Counted from the first letter of the stretch, positions 18,226 through 28,136 are shown. The stretch is 64,000 nucleotides of DNA from Aliagarivorans taiwanensis DSM 22990 (GCF_000429505.1 NZ_AUBZ01000009.1:62001-126000), one strand, 5' to 3'. The notes: generated from the sequence alone by a model not told the origin. Program-made: numbers and translations.

Positions 18226-20376
18226 ATGAACTTTATCAAACGTTCTACCCCATGGATGGGGTTGGCGCTGGGCGCGTCATTGTGTAGTTCCGCCATGGCT
18301 GCCACCCCGCTACCCGATGACGACTGGCTGCGGGTTGAAGGGAATCAAATCGTCACCGCTGAAGGCGAGCCGGTATGGCTGACCGGGGCCAACTGGTTTG
18401 GCTTTAATACCTCCGAGCGGATCTTACACGGGCTGTGGTCGGTCAACCTCGAAGACACCTTAGCCAACATCGCTGGGCGCGGGATTAACATCCTGCGGGT
18501 ACCCATCTCCACCGAGCTGCTCTACGAGTGGCAACAAGGCTATGAGAGCCCTGCCACGGTAAACGAGAGTGTTAACCCCGGTCTTGCGGGAGCCACCTCC
18601 TTGGACGTGTTCGATGCGATGATCGCTGGCTCTAAAGCGGTGGGGCTAAAAATCTTGTTGGACGTGCACAGCGCAGAGGCGGATAACTCCGGTCATGTCG
18701 CGCCGATGTGGTACAAGGGCGACATCACCCCTGAGATCTTCTTCTCCACCTGGGAGTGGGTGATAGAGCGCTACAAAAACGACGACACCATTATTGCGGT
18801 GGACTTGGAGAATGAGCCCCACGGCCTGCCATGGTCTGGCAGTGACTTTGCCAAATGGGATGACTCCCAAGATGTGAACAACTGGAAGTACGCCTGTGAG
18901 AAGGCCTCCAACCTGATCCTCGATATCAATCCAAAGATGCTGATCATGTGTGAAGGCATCGAGGTCTACCCCAAAGATGGCGTGACCTGGACCAGCATGG
19001 ATGAGGATGACTACCACGGCAACTGGTGGGGCGGCAACCTGCGTGGGGTGCGCGACTTACCGGTGGACCTCGGTGAGCGCCAAGGCCAGTTTATGTACTC
19101 GCCCCACGACTACGGGCCGCTGGTGTTCGACCAGCCGTGGTTCTATGAGGGCTTTAACAAAGACACTCTCTACGAAGATGTATGGAAGGACAACTGGATG
19201 TTCATCCATGAAGAGAACATCTCGCCACTGTTAATTGGCGAGTGGGGCGGCTTTATGGACGGTGCCGGCAACGAGAAGTGGATCCGTGCCATCGGCGAGC
19301 TGATTCAAGAACACCGTCTGCACCACACCTTCTGGTGCTTTAACCCGAATTCCGGCGATACCGGCGGCTTAGTCGGCTACGACTGGACCACCTGGGATGA
19401 AGAGAAGTATGCGGTGCTCGAGCCAACGCTGTGGAAGAACGAGCAGGGCAAGTTTATCGGTCTGGACCGGGTGGTGCCGCTGGGTAGCGCAGCAACCGGG
19501 GTGAGCCTGGGCGACTACTTGGCCAGCACAGTATCGGCAGTCTCCATTCAAACGCCAGCATCGGGCAGTTATGCCTTAACCGGCAGCCAGCTAAGCGTGG
19601 CCTATCAAGCCAGCAAAGTGGCAGCGGTGGATGTGTATCTGAACAACCAGTTGGTGCAAGGCGCGGTGAGCGCATCGCCTGTGGCGGTGACACTGCCTGC
19701 TAGCGAGGGTGAGGTGAGCATTCGCTTGGTGGGGCTGGATGAGACTGGGCAAGCGCTTGAGGCTAGCGATAGCATCGTGGTCAATGTGGTGGACGAGTTG
19801 CCGCTGCAACCGCAGATCAGCTTGGTCAATCCTAGCGCTAACGCCACGCTAGAGAGCGGCGGCAGTGTGCTGGTAGAAGTGGCACTTAACGATGCTGCTG
19901 GCTTTATGCTGGACTTCGCCGGTGAGCAAATCCAGGTGGAGGGCAGCCAGTATCTGCTCGACTTGTTGGTACCTGCTGGCGACTACCTGCTAACCGTGAC
20001 TGCACTAGATAGCGATGGGGCGAGCCTTGAGGTGAGCGATAGCCTGAGCCTGACCCTGCGCGAACCCGCCAGTGCCTTCCTTAGCTGTGAGGTCGGTAAT
20101 CTTGATAGTTGGGATGGCGGCTTTGTGATTAACGCCATTACCGTTACCAACACCGGCGCGCAGACCATTAGCGATTGGCAGGTGTTGCTGGAGTTCCCAG
20201 TACCGGTGACCTTTAGTCAGGGCTGGAGCGCTCAGTATGAAACGCTATCGGATACCGAAATCAGCGTAAGTGGTGTTGAGTACAACCGACAGCTAGCGCC
20301 GGGACAGAGCGTCAGCTTTGGCTTGCAAGGTACCCATAGCGGTGGCTTTGCAGCGCCAGCCTGTGTGGCTTATTAG
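18226..20376 (+). CDS. Secreted GH5 endoglucanase with Ig-like domains and CBM2
   Basis: The product has 716 residues. The ATG at 18226 is chosen because AAGGA lies seven bases before it; an in-frame start 21 bases earlier falls inside the upstream hairpin. The signal peptide ends near ALGASLCSSAMA. The GH5 barrel (about 27-425) has the family opening TGANWFGFNTSE, the acid/base E197 in DLENEPHG, HDYG, and the nucleophile E339 in LLIGEWGGF. Two Ig-like modules follow, then a C-terminal CBM2 (CEVGNLDSWDGGF ... SFGLQGTHSG). The CBM2 and Ig spacers resemble those of the upstream GH9 enzyme, so the pair probably shares modules by duplication and acts together on cellulose. Confidence 0.95.
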   Translation: MNFIKRSTPWMGLALGASLCSSAMAATPLPDDDWLRVEGNQIVTAEGEPVWLTGANWFGFNTSERILHGLWSVNLEDTLANIAGRGINILRVPISTELLYEWQQGYESPATVNESVNPGLAGATSLDVFDAMIAGSKAVGLKILLDVHSAEADNSGHVAPMWYKGDITPEIFFSTWEWVIERYKNDDTIIAVDLENEPHGLPWSGSDFAKWDDSQDVNNWKYACEKASNLILDINPKMLIMCEGIEVYPKDGVTWTSMDEDDYHGNWWGGNLRGVRDLPVDLGERQGQFMYSPHDYGPLVFDQPWFYEGFNKDTLYEDVWKDNWMFIHEENISPLLIGEWGGFMDGAGNEKWIRAIGELIQEHRLHHTFWCFNPNSGDTGGLVGYDWTTWDEEKYAVLEPTLWKNEQGKFIGLDRVVPLGSAATGVSLGDYLASTVSAVSIQTPASGSYALTGSQLSVAYQASKVAAVDVYLNNQLVQGAVSASPVAVTLPASEGEVSIRLVGLDETGQALEASDSIVVNVVDELPLQPQISLVNPSANATLESGGSVLVEVALNDAAGFMLDFAGEQIQVEGSQYLLDLLVPAGDYLLTVTALDSDGASLEVSDSLSLTLREPASAFLSCEVGNLDSWDGGFVINAITVTNTGAQTISDWQVLLEFPVPVTFSQGWSAQYETLSDTEISVSGVEYNRQLAPGQSVSFGLQGTHSGGFAAPACVAY

Positions 20377-20407
20377 ATTATCCTTGGTCAGCGTAGGTTG
20401 ACAGCTT

Positions 20408-20431
20408 GGCCCGCCTCGGCGGGCCTTTTTT
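20408..20431 (+). terminator. Rho-independent terminator after the cellulase pair
   Basis: ggcccgcc and ggcgggcc pair around a short loop and are followed by six T residues (20426-20431). This closes the GH9-GH5 unit. Confidence 0.93.
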
Positions 20432-20473
20432 GATGCTGTTTTATAGAGCGAGGTATTGCGGCTAAAGCGCTGC

Positions 20474-21196
20474 CTAGCGGCGGCGACGCACCAAGCCCAG
20501 CCCGGCTAACAACAGCAAGGACCACACAGCCGGTTCCGGCACATCGTTGTAGGTCAGATTATCGTAGCGGATGCTATAGCCACCTTGTGCTGACAGGGTG
20601 TTATAGCCGTTGAGGATAATCTCTTCGATAAAGGCGGCATTCGATAGGCCTTGGTAGACCTCGGAGCCGTTCACAAATTAGCTGAACAGGCCATCGGCAA
20701 GGAAAATCTCGAGGCGGTTAAAGGCATCTAGCTCGAAGGCATCACTTACCGGATCGACCCAGCCATCATAAGTATCCCAGATACCAATTCCGGTTTGCGT
20801 CTCAGCGTAGCTGGGGTTTTCGTACTGGTATTGATACTCCATGATCGGCCATTCTTTCAGTGAGCCACCTTCATTCTCAGCGGTTCCCCACAAACCGCCA
20901 TAGCGACCGGGTTGGTCCCAGCCTGAGTCGATGAAGATATCCACGCCGATATAATCAGCGCGCAAACCATCGAGCTTCATGCCTTGGGTGTTGTAGAAGT
21001 TGTTGTCGTTCAGCTCACCGGAGACGGTCATCACCAACTCGTTGTTGATGATCTCAAAGCCGCTGGGGGCGCTGCGGTCGGTGGTCCAGCCATCTAAGCT
21101 GTCGCCGTTATTAAACTCGTAGGTGATCAGTTGAGCGTGGGCACCGAATCCTACCAATGCCAGCATACTCGTTGTAATTAGGGTACGGGTGTTCAT
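20474..21196 (-). pseudogene. PEP-CTERM exported protein interrupted by an in-frame TAA
   Basis: The start is an ATG at 21196 with AAGGAG six bases before it. A signal peptide (MNTRTLITTSMLALVGFGAHA) precedes a beta-rich domain that begins ITYEFNNGDSLDGW, resembling LamG/concanavalin-type domains. A TAA at 20678-20680 ends it after 172 residues. The same frame resumes at once (FVNGSEVYQGLSN) and ends with a textbook PEP-CTERM tail: VPEP, a hydrophobic stretch and GLVRRRR. Full length would be 240 residues. The stop removes the exosortase sorting signal, so the truncated protein would be released rather than sorted. It may be a nonsense mutation (TAA from a Tyr codon would give FSYFVNGS) or rare read-through. 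It stands beside the cellulases but on the other strand. Confidence 0.85.
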
Positions 21197-21221
21197 TGTT
21201 GCTCCTTGCAATATAGGTAGA

Positions 21222-21265
21222 AAGTTTTCTACTGCCGTCGATCCTAAGTTTTCTACTGCCGTCGA
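21222..21265. repeat. 20-bp direct repeat with 24-bp period upstream of the PEP-CTERM gene
   Basis: The same 20 bases, starting aagttttctactgcc, occur at 21222-21241 and 21246-21265. The second copy is followed by gcagtag (21267-21273), which pairs with ctactgc inside the repeat to give a hairpin. The repeats lie 26-69 bases upstream of the start codon, in the likely leader or promoter. Confidence 0.85.
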
Positions 21266-21500
21266 GCAGTAGCAAGAATAGATCCAATAAACATGCACTT
21301 AGATATTCCGCATCTTTTGCTGATAGTAAAAACTAACTTTTTACTTAGCATGTAAAATTAGCTGACACTAATTAACCAATTTCTAAATCACAGCTCACGT
21401 TTTTCCGCAATTCAATCAGGCGGTATTGGGTTCAACGTCAACGCAATGAAACCTTATCAGGATAAGCTGTGAAGAACTGATGCTTACTAGGAGTAATGCC

Positions 21501-22040
21501 ATGAGCGAGATTGCAACTCAGGGGAGTCGGGTCGTTTATCAAAACAAATGGATGACCGTACGAGAGGACAAGATCCTCAGACCGAGCGGCAGCGAGGGGA
21601 TCTACGGCGTCGTCGAGAAGGCCGATTTTGTGGTGGTGCTAGCAGTGGAGCAGCAAGATATCTATCTGGTGGAGCAGTACCGCTATCCCATCGGTAAGCG
21701 CTGCCTGGAGCTGCCACAAGGCAGCTGGGAGAGCCAACCCGACGCCGAGCCCGCAGTGGTTGCAGCAGGCGAGCTGCGCGAAGAAACCGGGCTTATTGCC
21801 GGCAAGCTAGAGTATGTGGCCAGCCAATATATGGCCTCGGCCTTTTGTAACCAGCGCTACCATATCTTTCTCGCCACTGAGCTAACCCAAGGCGAGCAGC
21901 AACTCGATGAGGAAGAGGAGGGGCTGTTGGTGCGGCGGGTCAGCCTGGCCACCTTCGAGGCGATGATCCTCTCCGGTGAGATAGCCGATAGCAGCACCGT
22001 GAATGCCTATGGCTTGGTCAAAATGAAAGGCCTGCTGTGA
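21501..22040 (+). CDS. NUDIX hydrolase (ADP-sugar pyrophosphatase-like)
   Basis: The product has 179 residues from an ATG at 21501 with AGGAG upstream; an ATG seven codons earlier has no such site. The NUDIX box is visible as ELPQGSW followed by AAGELREETGL, which carries the metal-binding glutamates, within an alpha/beta fold beginning VVYQNKWMTVREDKI. The VEQYRYPIGKRCLELPQG segment is typical of ADP-ribose/ADP-sugar pyrophosphatases. It probably cleaves nucleoside diphosphate sugars in the cytoplasm; the substrate is inferred. It is convergent with mutS. Confidence 0.85.
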   Translation: MSEIATQGSRVVYQNKWMTVREDKILRPSGSEGIYGVVEKADFVVVLAVEQQDIYLVEQYRYPIGKRCLELPQGSWESQPDAEPAVVAAGELREETGLIAGKLEYVASQYMASAFCNQRYHIFLATELTQGEQQLDEEEEGLLVRRVSLATFEAMILSGEIADSSTVNAYGLVKMKGLL

Positions 22041-22049
22041 GCAGGCCTT
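22027..22049. terminator. Bidirectional hairpin between the NUDIX gene and mutS
   Basis: A perfect 10-bp stem (22027-22036 with 22040-22049) and a 3-base loop overlap the NUDIX stop codon. The minus-strand side has a short T-rich tail (TTTCATTTT), so it may serve mutS better than the NUDIX gene. Confidence 0.6.
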
Positions 22050-22071
22050 GATAGGGTCGGTAATTGTGGAG

Positions 22072-24609
22072 TTACAGCTGCTGCTTTAACTGATACAGCA
22101 GCTCTAGCGCCTGACGCGGGGTAAGCTCATCCGGGCTAATGCTCGCAAGCTGTTCCACCACGGGGTGCGGCTCGACACTCGGCGCTTCCATCACCTCTAC
22201 CGGCAGTGATAACTGAGCGCTTTGTTGCTGCTCCAGCCCCTGCAGTTTGTGCTTTGCTTGGCGAATAACAAACTGCGGAATACCGGCCAATGCGGCCACT
22301 TGCAGGCCATAACTCTTGCTGGCTGCGCCATCTTGAACCTGATGCATAAAGGCGATGGTATCGTGGTGCTCCACCGCATCCAGATGCACGTTGTACACCC
22401 CTTGCAGTAACTCTGGCAGCTGAGTCAGCTCGAAGTAGTGGGTGGCAAACAGGGTAAAGGCTTGCACCTTGGCCAGTGCTTCGGCCACCGACCAAGCCAA
22501 CGACATACCATCGTAGGTGGAGGTGCCGCGGCCGATCTCATCCATCAGCACCAGGCTGTGGGCGGTGGCGTTGTGCAGGATATTGGCGGTTTCGGTCATC
22601 TCCACCATAAAGGTTGAGCGGCCACTGGCTAAGTCGTCCGAGGCGCCAATCCGGGTGAAGATCTTATCAATCGGCCCGATGGTGGCGCTCTCAGCCGGTA
22701 CGTAGCTGCCGATACAGGCAAGCAGGGCAATCAGGGCGGTTTGGCGCATATAGGTCGACTTACCGCCCATGTTCGGACCGGTCACAACCAACAGGTGGCG
22801 TTGTTGATTCAGCTGCACCGGGTTGGCGATAAACGGGGTGTCGTTGACCTGCTCGACCACCGGGTGGCGACCAGCGCTGATCTCCAAACATGGCTGATCG
22901 ACAAAGCTTGGGCGATGGTAGTTGAGACTCTCGGCGCGCTCGGCCAGGTTATTCAGCACATCCAACTGGGCCAACGCCTGGGCGCTGCGCTGCAGCTCGC
23001 CAAGGGAGGGCAGCAGCAGATCTAGCAACTGTTCGTAAAGCTGCTTTTCCAGCGCCAGCGCTTTTCCTTGGCTGGAGAGTACCTTCTCTTCGTACTCTTT
23101 CAGCTCGGGGATGATGTAGCGCTCCATATTTTTCAACGTTTGGCGACGCACATAGCTGGCCGGAACCTGCTCGGAGTAGGCGCGGCTGACCTCGATATAG
23201 AAGCCATGCACCTTGTTGTAGCCAATCTTGAGGTTGGCGATGCCGGTAAGCTCGCGCTCGCGTTCTTCAATTTGCTGCAGGTATTGGTTGGCGCCCTCGC
23301 TGAGTGAGCGCCACTCATCCAGCTCGCTGTTGTAGCCCTCGGCAATCACCCCGCCGTCGCGGATCAGCACCGGTGGGTTGTCGATAATCGCGCGCTCTAG
23401 TAACTCCAGCAATTGAGGGAACTCGCTGATCTGCTCGCCCAGTGCGCTTAGCGCCGGGCTGTCTTTGAGGTACATCTGCAACTCTGGCAACAGGCTAAAG
23501 GCATTACGCAGGCGGGCGAGATCGCGTGGGCGGGCGGAGCGCAGCGCCAGACGTGCCAAGATGCGTTCGATATCGCCAATGCCTTTCAGTACCGGTTGTA
23601 GCTGAGTCGGCAGGTCGAACTCAATCACTTCGGCAATCGCTTGCTGGCGCTGGATAATCTGCGCCTGACGACGCAGCGGCTGGTGCAGCCAGCGGCTGAG
23701 CAGGCGGCTGCCCATGGCGGTGGCGCAGCGATCGAGCACCGAGGCGAGGGTGTTATCGGTGCCGCCACTGAGGTTATGGGTAATCTCCAGGTTGCGACGC
23801 GACGCGGCATCAACTTGGATAAAGTCGCTCTGCTGTTCCATTTTTAGCTGGTTGATATGCGGCAGGGCGGTGCGTTGAGTGTCTTTAACATACTGCAGCA
23901 GGCAACCGGCAGCACATAGCGCCAGGCCAGCTTGGGATACCCCAAAGCCATCGAGGTGCTGGGTGCCAAATTGCTGGTTCAGTACCTGCTTGGCGCTATC
24001 GAGGTCGAACTCCCAGTCACCACGGCGGCGCAGACCCTTGATATGGGCAAGGTTGGCGCTGTACTCGAAGCTGTCGGGGTAGAGCAGTTCTGCCGGGTTA
24101 AGTCGCGCCAGCTCGGCATTAAGCTGCTGCTCGCCACTTAACTGCTTAATCAAAAACTCGCCGGAGCTGATATCGAGGTGGGCGATACCGAAGGCCTCGC
24201 CTTGATTGGTCACAGCGACCACTAAGTTGTCGCGCTTTTCATCGAGCAGCGCTTCATCGCTCACCGTGCCCGGGGTGATGATGCGCACCACCTTGCGATC
24301 CACCGGCCCTTTGCTGGTGGCCGGATCGCCAATCTGCTCGCAGATCGCCACCGACTCGCCCAAATTTACCAAGCGGGCCAAGTAGTTCTCTACCGCATGA
24401 TAGGGCACGCCGGCCATCGGGATCGGCGTACCAGCACTCTGACCACGCTTGGTCAGCGAGATATCCAGCAGGTCGGCGGCGCGCTTAGCATCATCGAAAA
24501 ACAGCTCGTAAAAATCCCCCATGCGATAGAACAACAAGATGTCCGGATGCTCTGCCTTCAGCGTGAGGTATTGGCGCATCATCGGGGTGTGTTTTTCGAG
24601 ATTTTGCAT
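22072..24609 (-). CDS. mutS: DNA mismatch repair protein MutS
   Basis: It recognises mismatches and small loops and starts methyl-directed repair with MutL and MutH. The product has 845 residues, a normal length. The N-terminal mismatch-reading Phe and Glu are in [11 protein letters not shown]. The connector and lever domains are intact. The ATPase has Walker [15 protein letters not shown], the Walker B region [16 protein letters not shown], and [10 protein letters not shown]. The start ATG at 24609 has no strong Shine-Dalgarno sequence. It is transcribed away from the recA cluster. It appears functional, so the small frameshifts elsewhere in the window are not explained by a broken mutS (MutS does not efficiently repair loops of 7-8 bases in any case). 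Confidence 0.97.
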   Translation of the reverse strand: MQNLEKHTPMMRQYLTLKAEHPDILLFYRMGDFYELFFDDAKRAADLLDISLTKRGQSAGTPIPMAGVPYHAVENYLARLVNLGESVAICEQIGDPATSKGPVDRKVVRIITPGTVSDEALLDEKRDNLVVAVTNQGEAFGIAHLDISSGEFLIKQLSGEQQLNAELARLNPAELLYPDSFEYSANLAHIKGLRRRGDWEFDLDSAKQVLNQQFGTQHLDGFGVSQAGLALCAAGCLLQYVKDTQRTALPHINQLKMEQQSDFIQVDAASRRNLEITHNLSGGTDNTLASVLDRCATAMGSRLLSRWLHQPLRRQAQIIQRQQAIAEVIEFDLPTQLQPVLKGIGDIERILARLALRSARPRDLARLRNAFSLLPELQMYLKDSPALSALGEQISEFPQLLELLERAIIDNPPVLIRDGGVIAEGYNSELDEWRSLSEGANQYLQQIEERERELTGIANLKIGYNKVHGFYIEVSRAYSEQVPASYVRRQTLKNMERYIIPELKEYEEKVLSSQGKALALEKQLYEQLLDLLLPSLGELQRSAQALAQLDVLNNLAERAESLNYHRPSFVDQPCLEISAGRHPVVEQVNDTPFIANPVQLNQQRHLLVVTGPNMGGKSTYMRQTALIALLACIGSYVPAESATIGPIDKIFTRIGASDDLASGRSTFMVEMTETANILHNATAHSLVLMDEIGRGTSTYDGMSLAWSVAEALAKVQAFTLFATHYFELTQLPELLQGVYNVHLDAVEHHDTIAFMHQVQDGAASKSYGLQVAALAGIPQFVIRQAKHKLQGLEQQQSAQLSLPVEVMEAPSVEPHPVVEQLASISPDELTPRQALELLYQLKQQL

Positions 24610-24853
24610 AGAAACTGCTGCTTAACTAACAAGGGATAAAAGAGATGGAACAAGGATAAGAGTTGCGCAGCAAAAGGCAATCAGGATTTAGCAAAGCTGC
24701 TTCGAAGAGGCGAAGGGAGAAGAGACGGGGTGAGTTGGCTTTCCCGCTCACTTATCCACTTAGTCCAGAAGTCGCAGCTCTGGACATTGAGTCGATGTGA
24801 ACTAAAAAGCGCCGCTCGCCCCGCTGATTTATCTCGATGAGAGCAAGGAAAAC

Positions 24854-25624
24854 CTAGCGCTGGTATCTATTTTTCAAGAATGAACCGATGATAAACACAT
24901 AAAATAGATACAGTAATGCCAAGAAGAAACTGGAAAAAATCAAGCCAGCGGCATCGATTGCGCGGTCGAGCGTTGCTTCCCCTTCACTGTATCCACCCCA
25001 GCATATTCCCATCGCAATACAGCACAGAAAAGCGAGGATCCAAAGGCCGGTGTGTAGTTCCCAGATTCCCCATACCAGCTGGGCTCCCAGCAGTAGGAAG
25101 AACACAGCAACACAGCAAAGCGCTCCACGGGAAATGCTTCCAAACCATGATGGCTTAGCCAGTGCCACGAAGGTGACCAAGGGAATAACGCATAGCAGTA
25201 CGCTGAGAAGCTGGAGGGATTGTGCCTCACCTTCAAACAACCAAGAGCAGATATGCAGAATAGTGATACTGATAAACGTCGTTCCCAAACTGGCCAAAAA
25301 GCTCACCCAAGGGCGGTCGAATAACAGAAACACCAAGGAGGTGGCCGCCAACAACAAGGGGAGCATCCAAATCAGGTGTCCGCCGAAGTGCGCAATGAGC
25401 GACTGGTACAGCGCTTCATGGTGGGCTATCGCCCAATAGTTAAGACTTAAGAACAACATGCTGAGTGTACCGATCAGCAGATGAAAACCTGCTGAAGGTA
25501 AGGCAATCGTTGTATGCTCGGCCTTAGCGGTTTTAAAAAACCTTGGTTTCTTCGCTCGCTTAGCGAGTGTGGGCGAGTGGGCCAATGACTCATCGGTGGA
25601 TGAATGGTTGAAACGGGAGGACAT
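24854..25624 (-). CDS. Multi-pass membrane protein, possible divergent Bax-inhibitor-1 paralogue
   Basis: The product has 256 residues. A polar N-terminus of about 45 residues precedes roughly seven hydrophobic segments. The last part (TLDRAIDAAGLIFSSFFLALLYLF) lines up with the end of the upstream neighbour (TLDNAIDSAAALYMDIINLF). This is the C-terminal signature of the Bax inhibitor-1/YccA family, though the rest is much diverged. AGGA precedes the ATG at 25624. The gene follows its neighbour by 45 bases on the same strand, so the two probably form an operon derived from a tandem duplication. The role is unknown. Confidence 0.7.
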   Translation of the reverse strand: MSSRFNHSSTDESLAHSPTLAKRAKKPRFFKTAKAEHTTIALPSAGFHLLIGTLSMLFLSLNYWAIAHHEALYQSLIAHFGGHLIWMLPLLLAATSLVFLLFDRPWVSFLASLGTTFISITILHICSWLFEGEAQSLQLLSVLLCVIPLVTFVALAKPSWFGSISRGALCCVAVFFLLLGAQLVWGIWELHTGLWILAFLCCIAMGICWGGYSEGEATLDRAIDAAGLIFSSFFLALLYLFYVFIIGSFLKNRYQR

Positions 25625-25669
25625 CTAGTTTCCTTTCTGGGTGTTGCTTTTGTTCGTATTAAATCGGAG

Positions 25670-26329
25670 TTACTTCCGGCGACCGAGTATCGACAAAATA
25701 CGGATGAACAGGTTAATAATATCCATATACAGGGCCGCTGCACTGTCGATAGCGTTATCCAGGGTTTTAGGGATACGGTTAGCGCGCCCCCAGTCCACTC
25801 CGATATATCCGCAGAAAATCACTACGACAATCCAATCCATGATGCCTCGGTGACGACCAAAGAAGATCGCTTCAATCATCTCAACGACAATCACCATCAG
25901 CAGGGCTATCGTCAGCGCTCCCGCTATGCCTTGAAAGAAGCGTGGGAACAAGGTGCCCAAAATCATCATCAATAAGGTAACCGATGCAGTAACGCGAACG
26001 GCTTCGGCAATCAGCATAGGATCAAAGTCAGCCACAAAAACGTTCAGTACTAAGCCAAAAGGCACCACGACCATGTTGTAACCAATAAAGCTGATCAGCG
26101 GTGTTTCAGAGTTAGTGAACAACATAACGCCGCCAATGCAGCTTACAAAATACCCCCCAAAAAAGAGCAGCGGGTGGATACTTAACACTGCTTCAGGAGA
26201 GATGTTGGTTACCATCCACCAGTTAATCGCGAAGCCCCAAAGCAGGACCAATCCAATCGCAGCATTGTACATCGATGCACTTAGCTGTTTACCTCGGGTG
26301 TAACCTCTATCAAATACGCCAGTGTTCAT
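25670..26329 (-). CDS. Bax inhibitor-1 (YccA/YbhL-like) family membrane protein
   Basis: The product has 219 residues and about seven transmembrane segments. The start MNTGVFDRGYTRGKQLSASMYN and the end AIDSAAALYMDIINLFIRILSILGRRK are typical of bacterial BI-1 family proteins. These reside in the inner membrane and have been linked to calcium leak and to membrane-protein quality control with FtsH. GAGGAG lies about 12 bases before the ATG at 26329. It is divergent from recA, with about 270 bases between the starts, and is followed by a related membrane protein. Confidence 0.85.
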   Translation of the reverse strand: MNTGVFDRGYTRGKQLSASMYNAAIGLVLLWGFAINWWMVTNISPEAVLSIHPLLFFGGYFVSCIGGVMLFTNSETPLISFIGYNMVVVPFGLVLNVFVADFDPMLIAEAVRVTASVTLLMMILGTLFPRFFQGIAGALTIALLMVIVVEMIEAIFFGRHRGIMDWIVVVIFCGYIGVDWGRANRIPKTLDNAIDSAAALYMDIINLFIRILSILGRRK

Positions 26330-26529
26330 AGGTGGGGTTGACTCCTCTTATCGCTGTATTTTCAATGGGGTAGTGTGAGGCGGCATCATGAATCAAGCAG
26401 CCGATTGATACAACAGTAAATATTGTTGTTATGGGTAGGAGAGCGAATGTTGGGGAGTGCCTGTCAGCACTTGGATAACTGAGAAATCGTTGGCTTGCAA
26501 TACGCTGCTGAAAATTTCCTATACAGGTA

Positions 26530-26557
26530 TTGATACTGTATGAACATCCAGTATACT
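26530..26557 (+). promoter_or_regulatory. recA promoter with embedded LexA (SOS) box
   Basis: A -35 element ttgata (26530-26535) and a -10 element tatact (26552-26557) are separated by 16 bases. The LexA operator ctgtatgaacatccag (26536-26551) fills the spacer exactly, as in the E. coli recA promoter. LexA bound there would block RNA polymerase until SOS induction. Confidence 0.95.
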
Positions 26558-26600
26558 GTGCTCAACAGTTACTACACGAATTCGCACCGTTGAGGGCAAC

Positions 26601-27650
26601 ATGGATCAAAATAAACAGAAGGCCTTAGCCGCTGCTCTTGGGCAGATTGAAAAGCAATTTGGTAAAGGCTCCATTATGAAGCTGGGCGATAACCGCACCA
26701 TGGATATCGAAACCGTCTCTACCGGTTCGCTGTCTATCGATATCGCCTTGGGTGCGGGCGGTCTGCCAATGGGCCGTATTGTTGAGATCTATGGTCCAGA
26801 GAGCTCGGGTAAAACCACCCTGACGCTGGAAGCGATTGCGCAAGCGCAAAAGGCCGGTAAAACCTGTGCCTTCGTAGACGCCGAGCATGCCCTTGACCCT
26901 GTCTATGCGAAAAAGCTGGGTGTAGACGTCGACAACCTGTTGGTATCCCAGCCAGATACCGGTGAGCAAGCGCTGGAAATCACCGACATGCTAGCCCGCT
27001 CTGGCGCGGTTGACCTGATCGTTATCGACTCAGTGGCAGCACTAACGCCAAAAGCTGAAATCGAAGGTGAGATGGGCGACAGCCACGTAGGCCTGCAGGC
27101 GCGCCTGATGTCGCAAGCTCTGCGTAAGCTGACCGCGACCCTCAAGCAAACCAACTGTATGTGTATCTTCATTAACCAAATTCGTATGAAGATTGGTGTG
27201 ATGTTCGGTAACCCAGAGACCACCACCGGTGGTAACGCGCTGAAGTTCTACGCCTCGGTTCGTCTGGATATTCGTCGTATCGGTGCGGTGAAGCAGGGCG
27301 ATGAAGTCGTGGGTAACGAAACCCGCGTGAAGGTTGTTAAGAACAAGATTGCACCGCCGTTTAAGCAAGCTGAATTCCAAATCATGTACGGCGAAGGCTT
27401 CAACCGTATGGGTGAGCTGGTCGATTTGGGCGTAAAAGAGAAGTTAGTTGATAAAGCTGGCGCGTGGTTCTCATACAAAGGGAACAAGATTGGTCAAGGT
27501 AAGGCCAACGCCTGTAAGTTCCTGAGCGAGCATCCTGAGATCGCCAACGAAATCGAAACCACCCTTCGTGCAAACCTGCTGGCCGTTAGCCAAGAAGAGC
27601 CAGAAGAAGTCGAAGCGCCACTGGCTGAACAACCAGAGCAAGACGCTTAA
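26601..27650 (+). CDS. recA: Recombinase RecA
   Basis: It forms filaments on single-stranded DNA, drives homologous recombination and triggers LexA self-cleavage. The product has 349 residues. Walker A is GPESSGKTT and Walker B-like [11 protein letters not shown]. The DNA-binding loops L1 and L2 are seen around [17 protein letters not shown] and [18 protein letters not shown]. The C-terminal tail is acidic ([18 protein letters not shown]), as expected. GAGGGCAAC precedes the ATG. The upstream LexA box gives SOS control, and recX follows five bases after the stop. Confidence 0.98.
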   Translation: MDQNKQKALAAALGQIEKQFGKGSIMKLGDNRTMDIETVSTGSLSIDIALGAGGLPMGRIVEIYGPESSGKTTLTLEAIAQAQKAGKTCAFVDAEHALDPVYAKKLGVDVDNLLVSQPDTGEQALEITDMLARSGAVDLIVIDSVAALTPKAEIEGEMGDSHVGLQARLMSQALRKLTATLKQTNCMCIFINQIRMKIGVMFGNPETTTGGNALKFYASVRLDIRRIGAVKQGDEVVGNETRVKVVKNKIAPPFKQAEFQIMYGEGFNRMGELVDLGVKEKLVDKAGAWFSYKGNKIGQGKANACKFLSEHPEIANEIETTLRANLLAVSQEEPEEVEAPLAEQPEQDA

Positions 27651-27655
27651 GTCTG

Positions 27656-28117
27656 ATGACTACCCCACAGGCGGCGGTTTCCGCCGCCATGCAACTGCTG
27701 TCTCGCCGCAACTACAGCGAGCAGCAGCTCTTCCAAAAACTCCTCACTAAAGAATTTTCCGACGAGCAAGCCCAATCGGCCTGCGACTATGCCATCGAGA
27801 ATGGCTGGCTAAACGATCGCATCTACGCCGAGCAACTGGTTCGCTCCCAGCTCGCCAAAGCCTATGGCCCGAAACGGGCAAGCATGTACCTGCAAAGCAA
27901 AGGGATTGCCGCCAACCTTGCCAGCGAGATTGTCGCTGAGCCTGACTGGGATTGGTATGCAGCGCTGGAAAAAGCCTTTCACCGTAAGTACACCGCAAGT
28001 GACCTTAAAAACTGGCAACCACGGAGCAAGGTTTCGGCCTATTTGTACCGCCGCGGCTTCGCCTCTGACCTGATTAACATCCTCTATCAGGAAGTGACAT
28101 CCGAAGACGGCGAGTGA
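27656..28117 (+). CDS. recX: RecA regulatory protein RecX
   Basis: It caps or inhibits RecA filaments. The product has 153 residues, a normal length. The three-helix repeats of RecX are visible (AMQLLSRRNYSEQQLFQKL, then ENGWLNDRIYAEQLVRSQLAKAYGPKRA). The ATG lies five bases after the recA stop, without its own strong ribosome binding site. It is probably translated by coupling and transcribed partly by read-through from the SOS-regulated recA promoter. A terminator follows. Confidence 0.95.
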   Translation: MTTPQAAVSAAMQLLSRRNYSEQQLFQKLLTKEFSDEQAQSACDYAIENGWLNDRIYAEQLVRSQLAKAYGPKRASMYLQSKGIAANLASEIVAEPDWDWYAALEKAFHRKYTASDLKNWQPRSKVSAYLYRRGFASDLINILYQEVTSEDGE

Positions 28118-28136
28118 GCGCGTAAAATCAGGCGTG

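Noticed and set aside
20678-20680. TAA in the PEP-CTERM gene as a recoded sense codon
   Set aside because: Only UGA and UAG are known to be recoded for selenocysteine or pyrrolysine; TAA with no recoding structure fits a nonsense mutation better.
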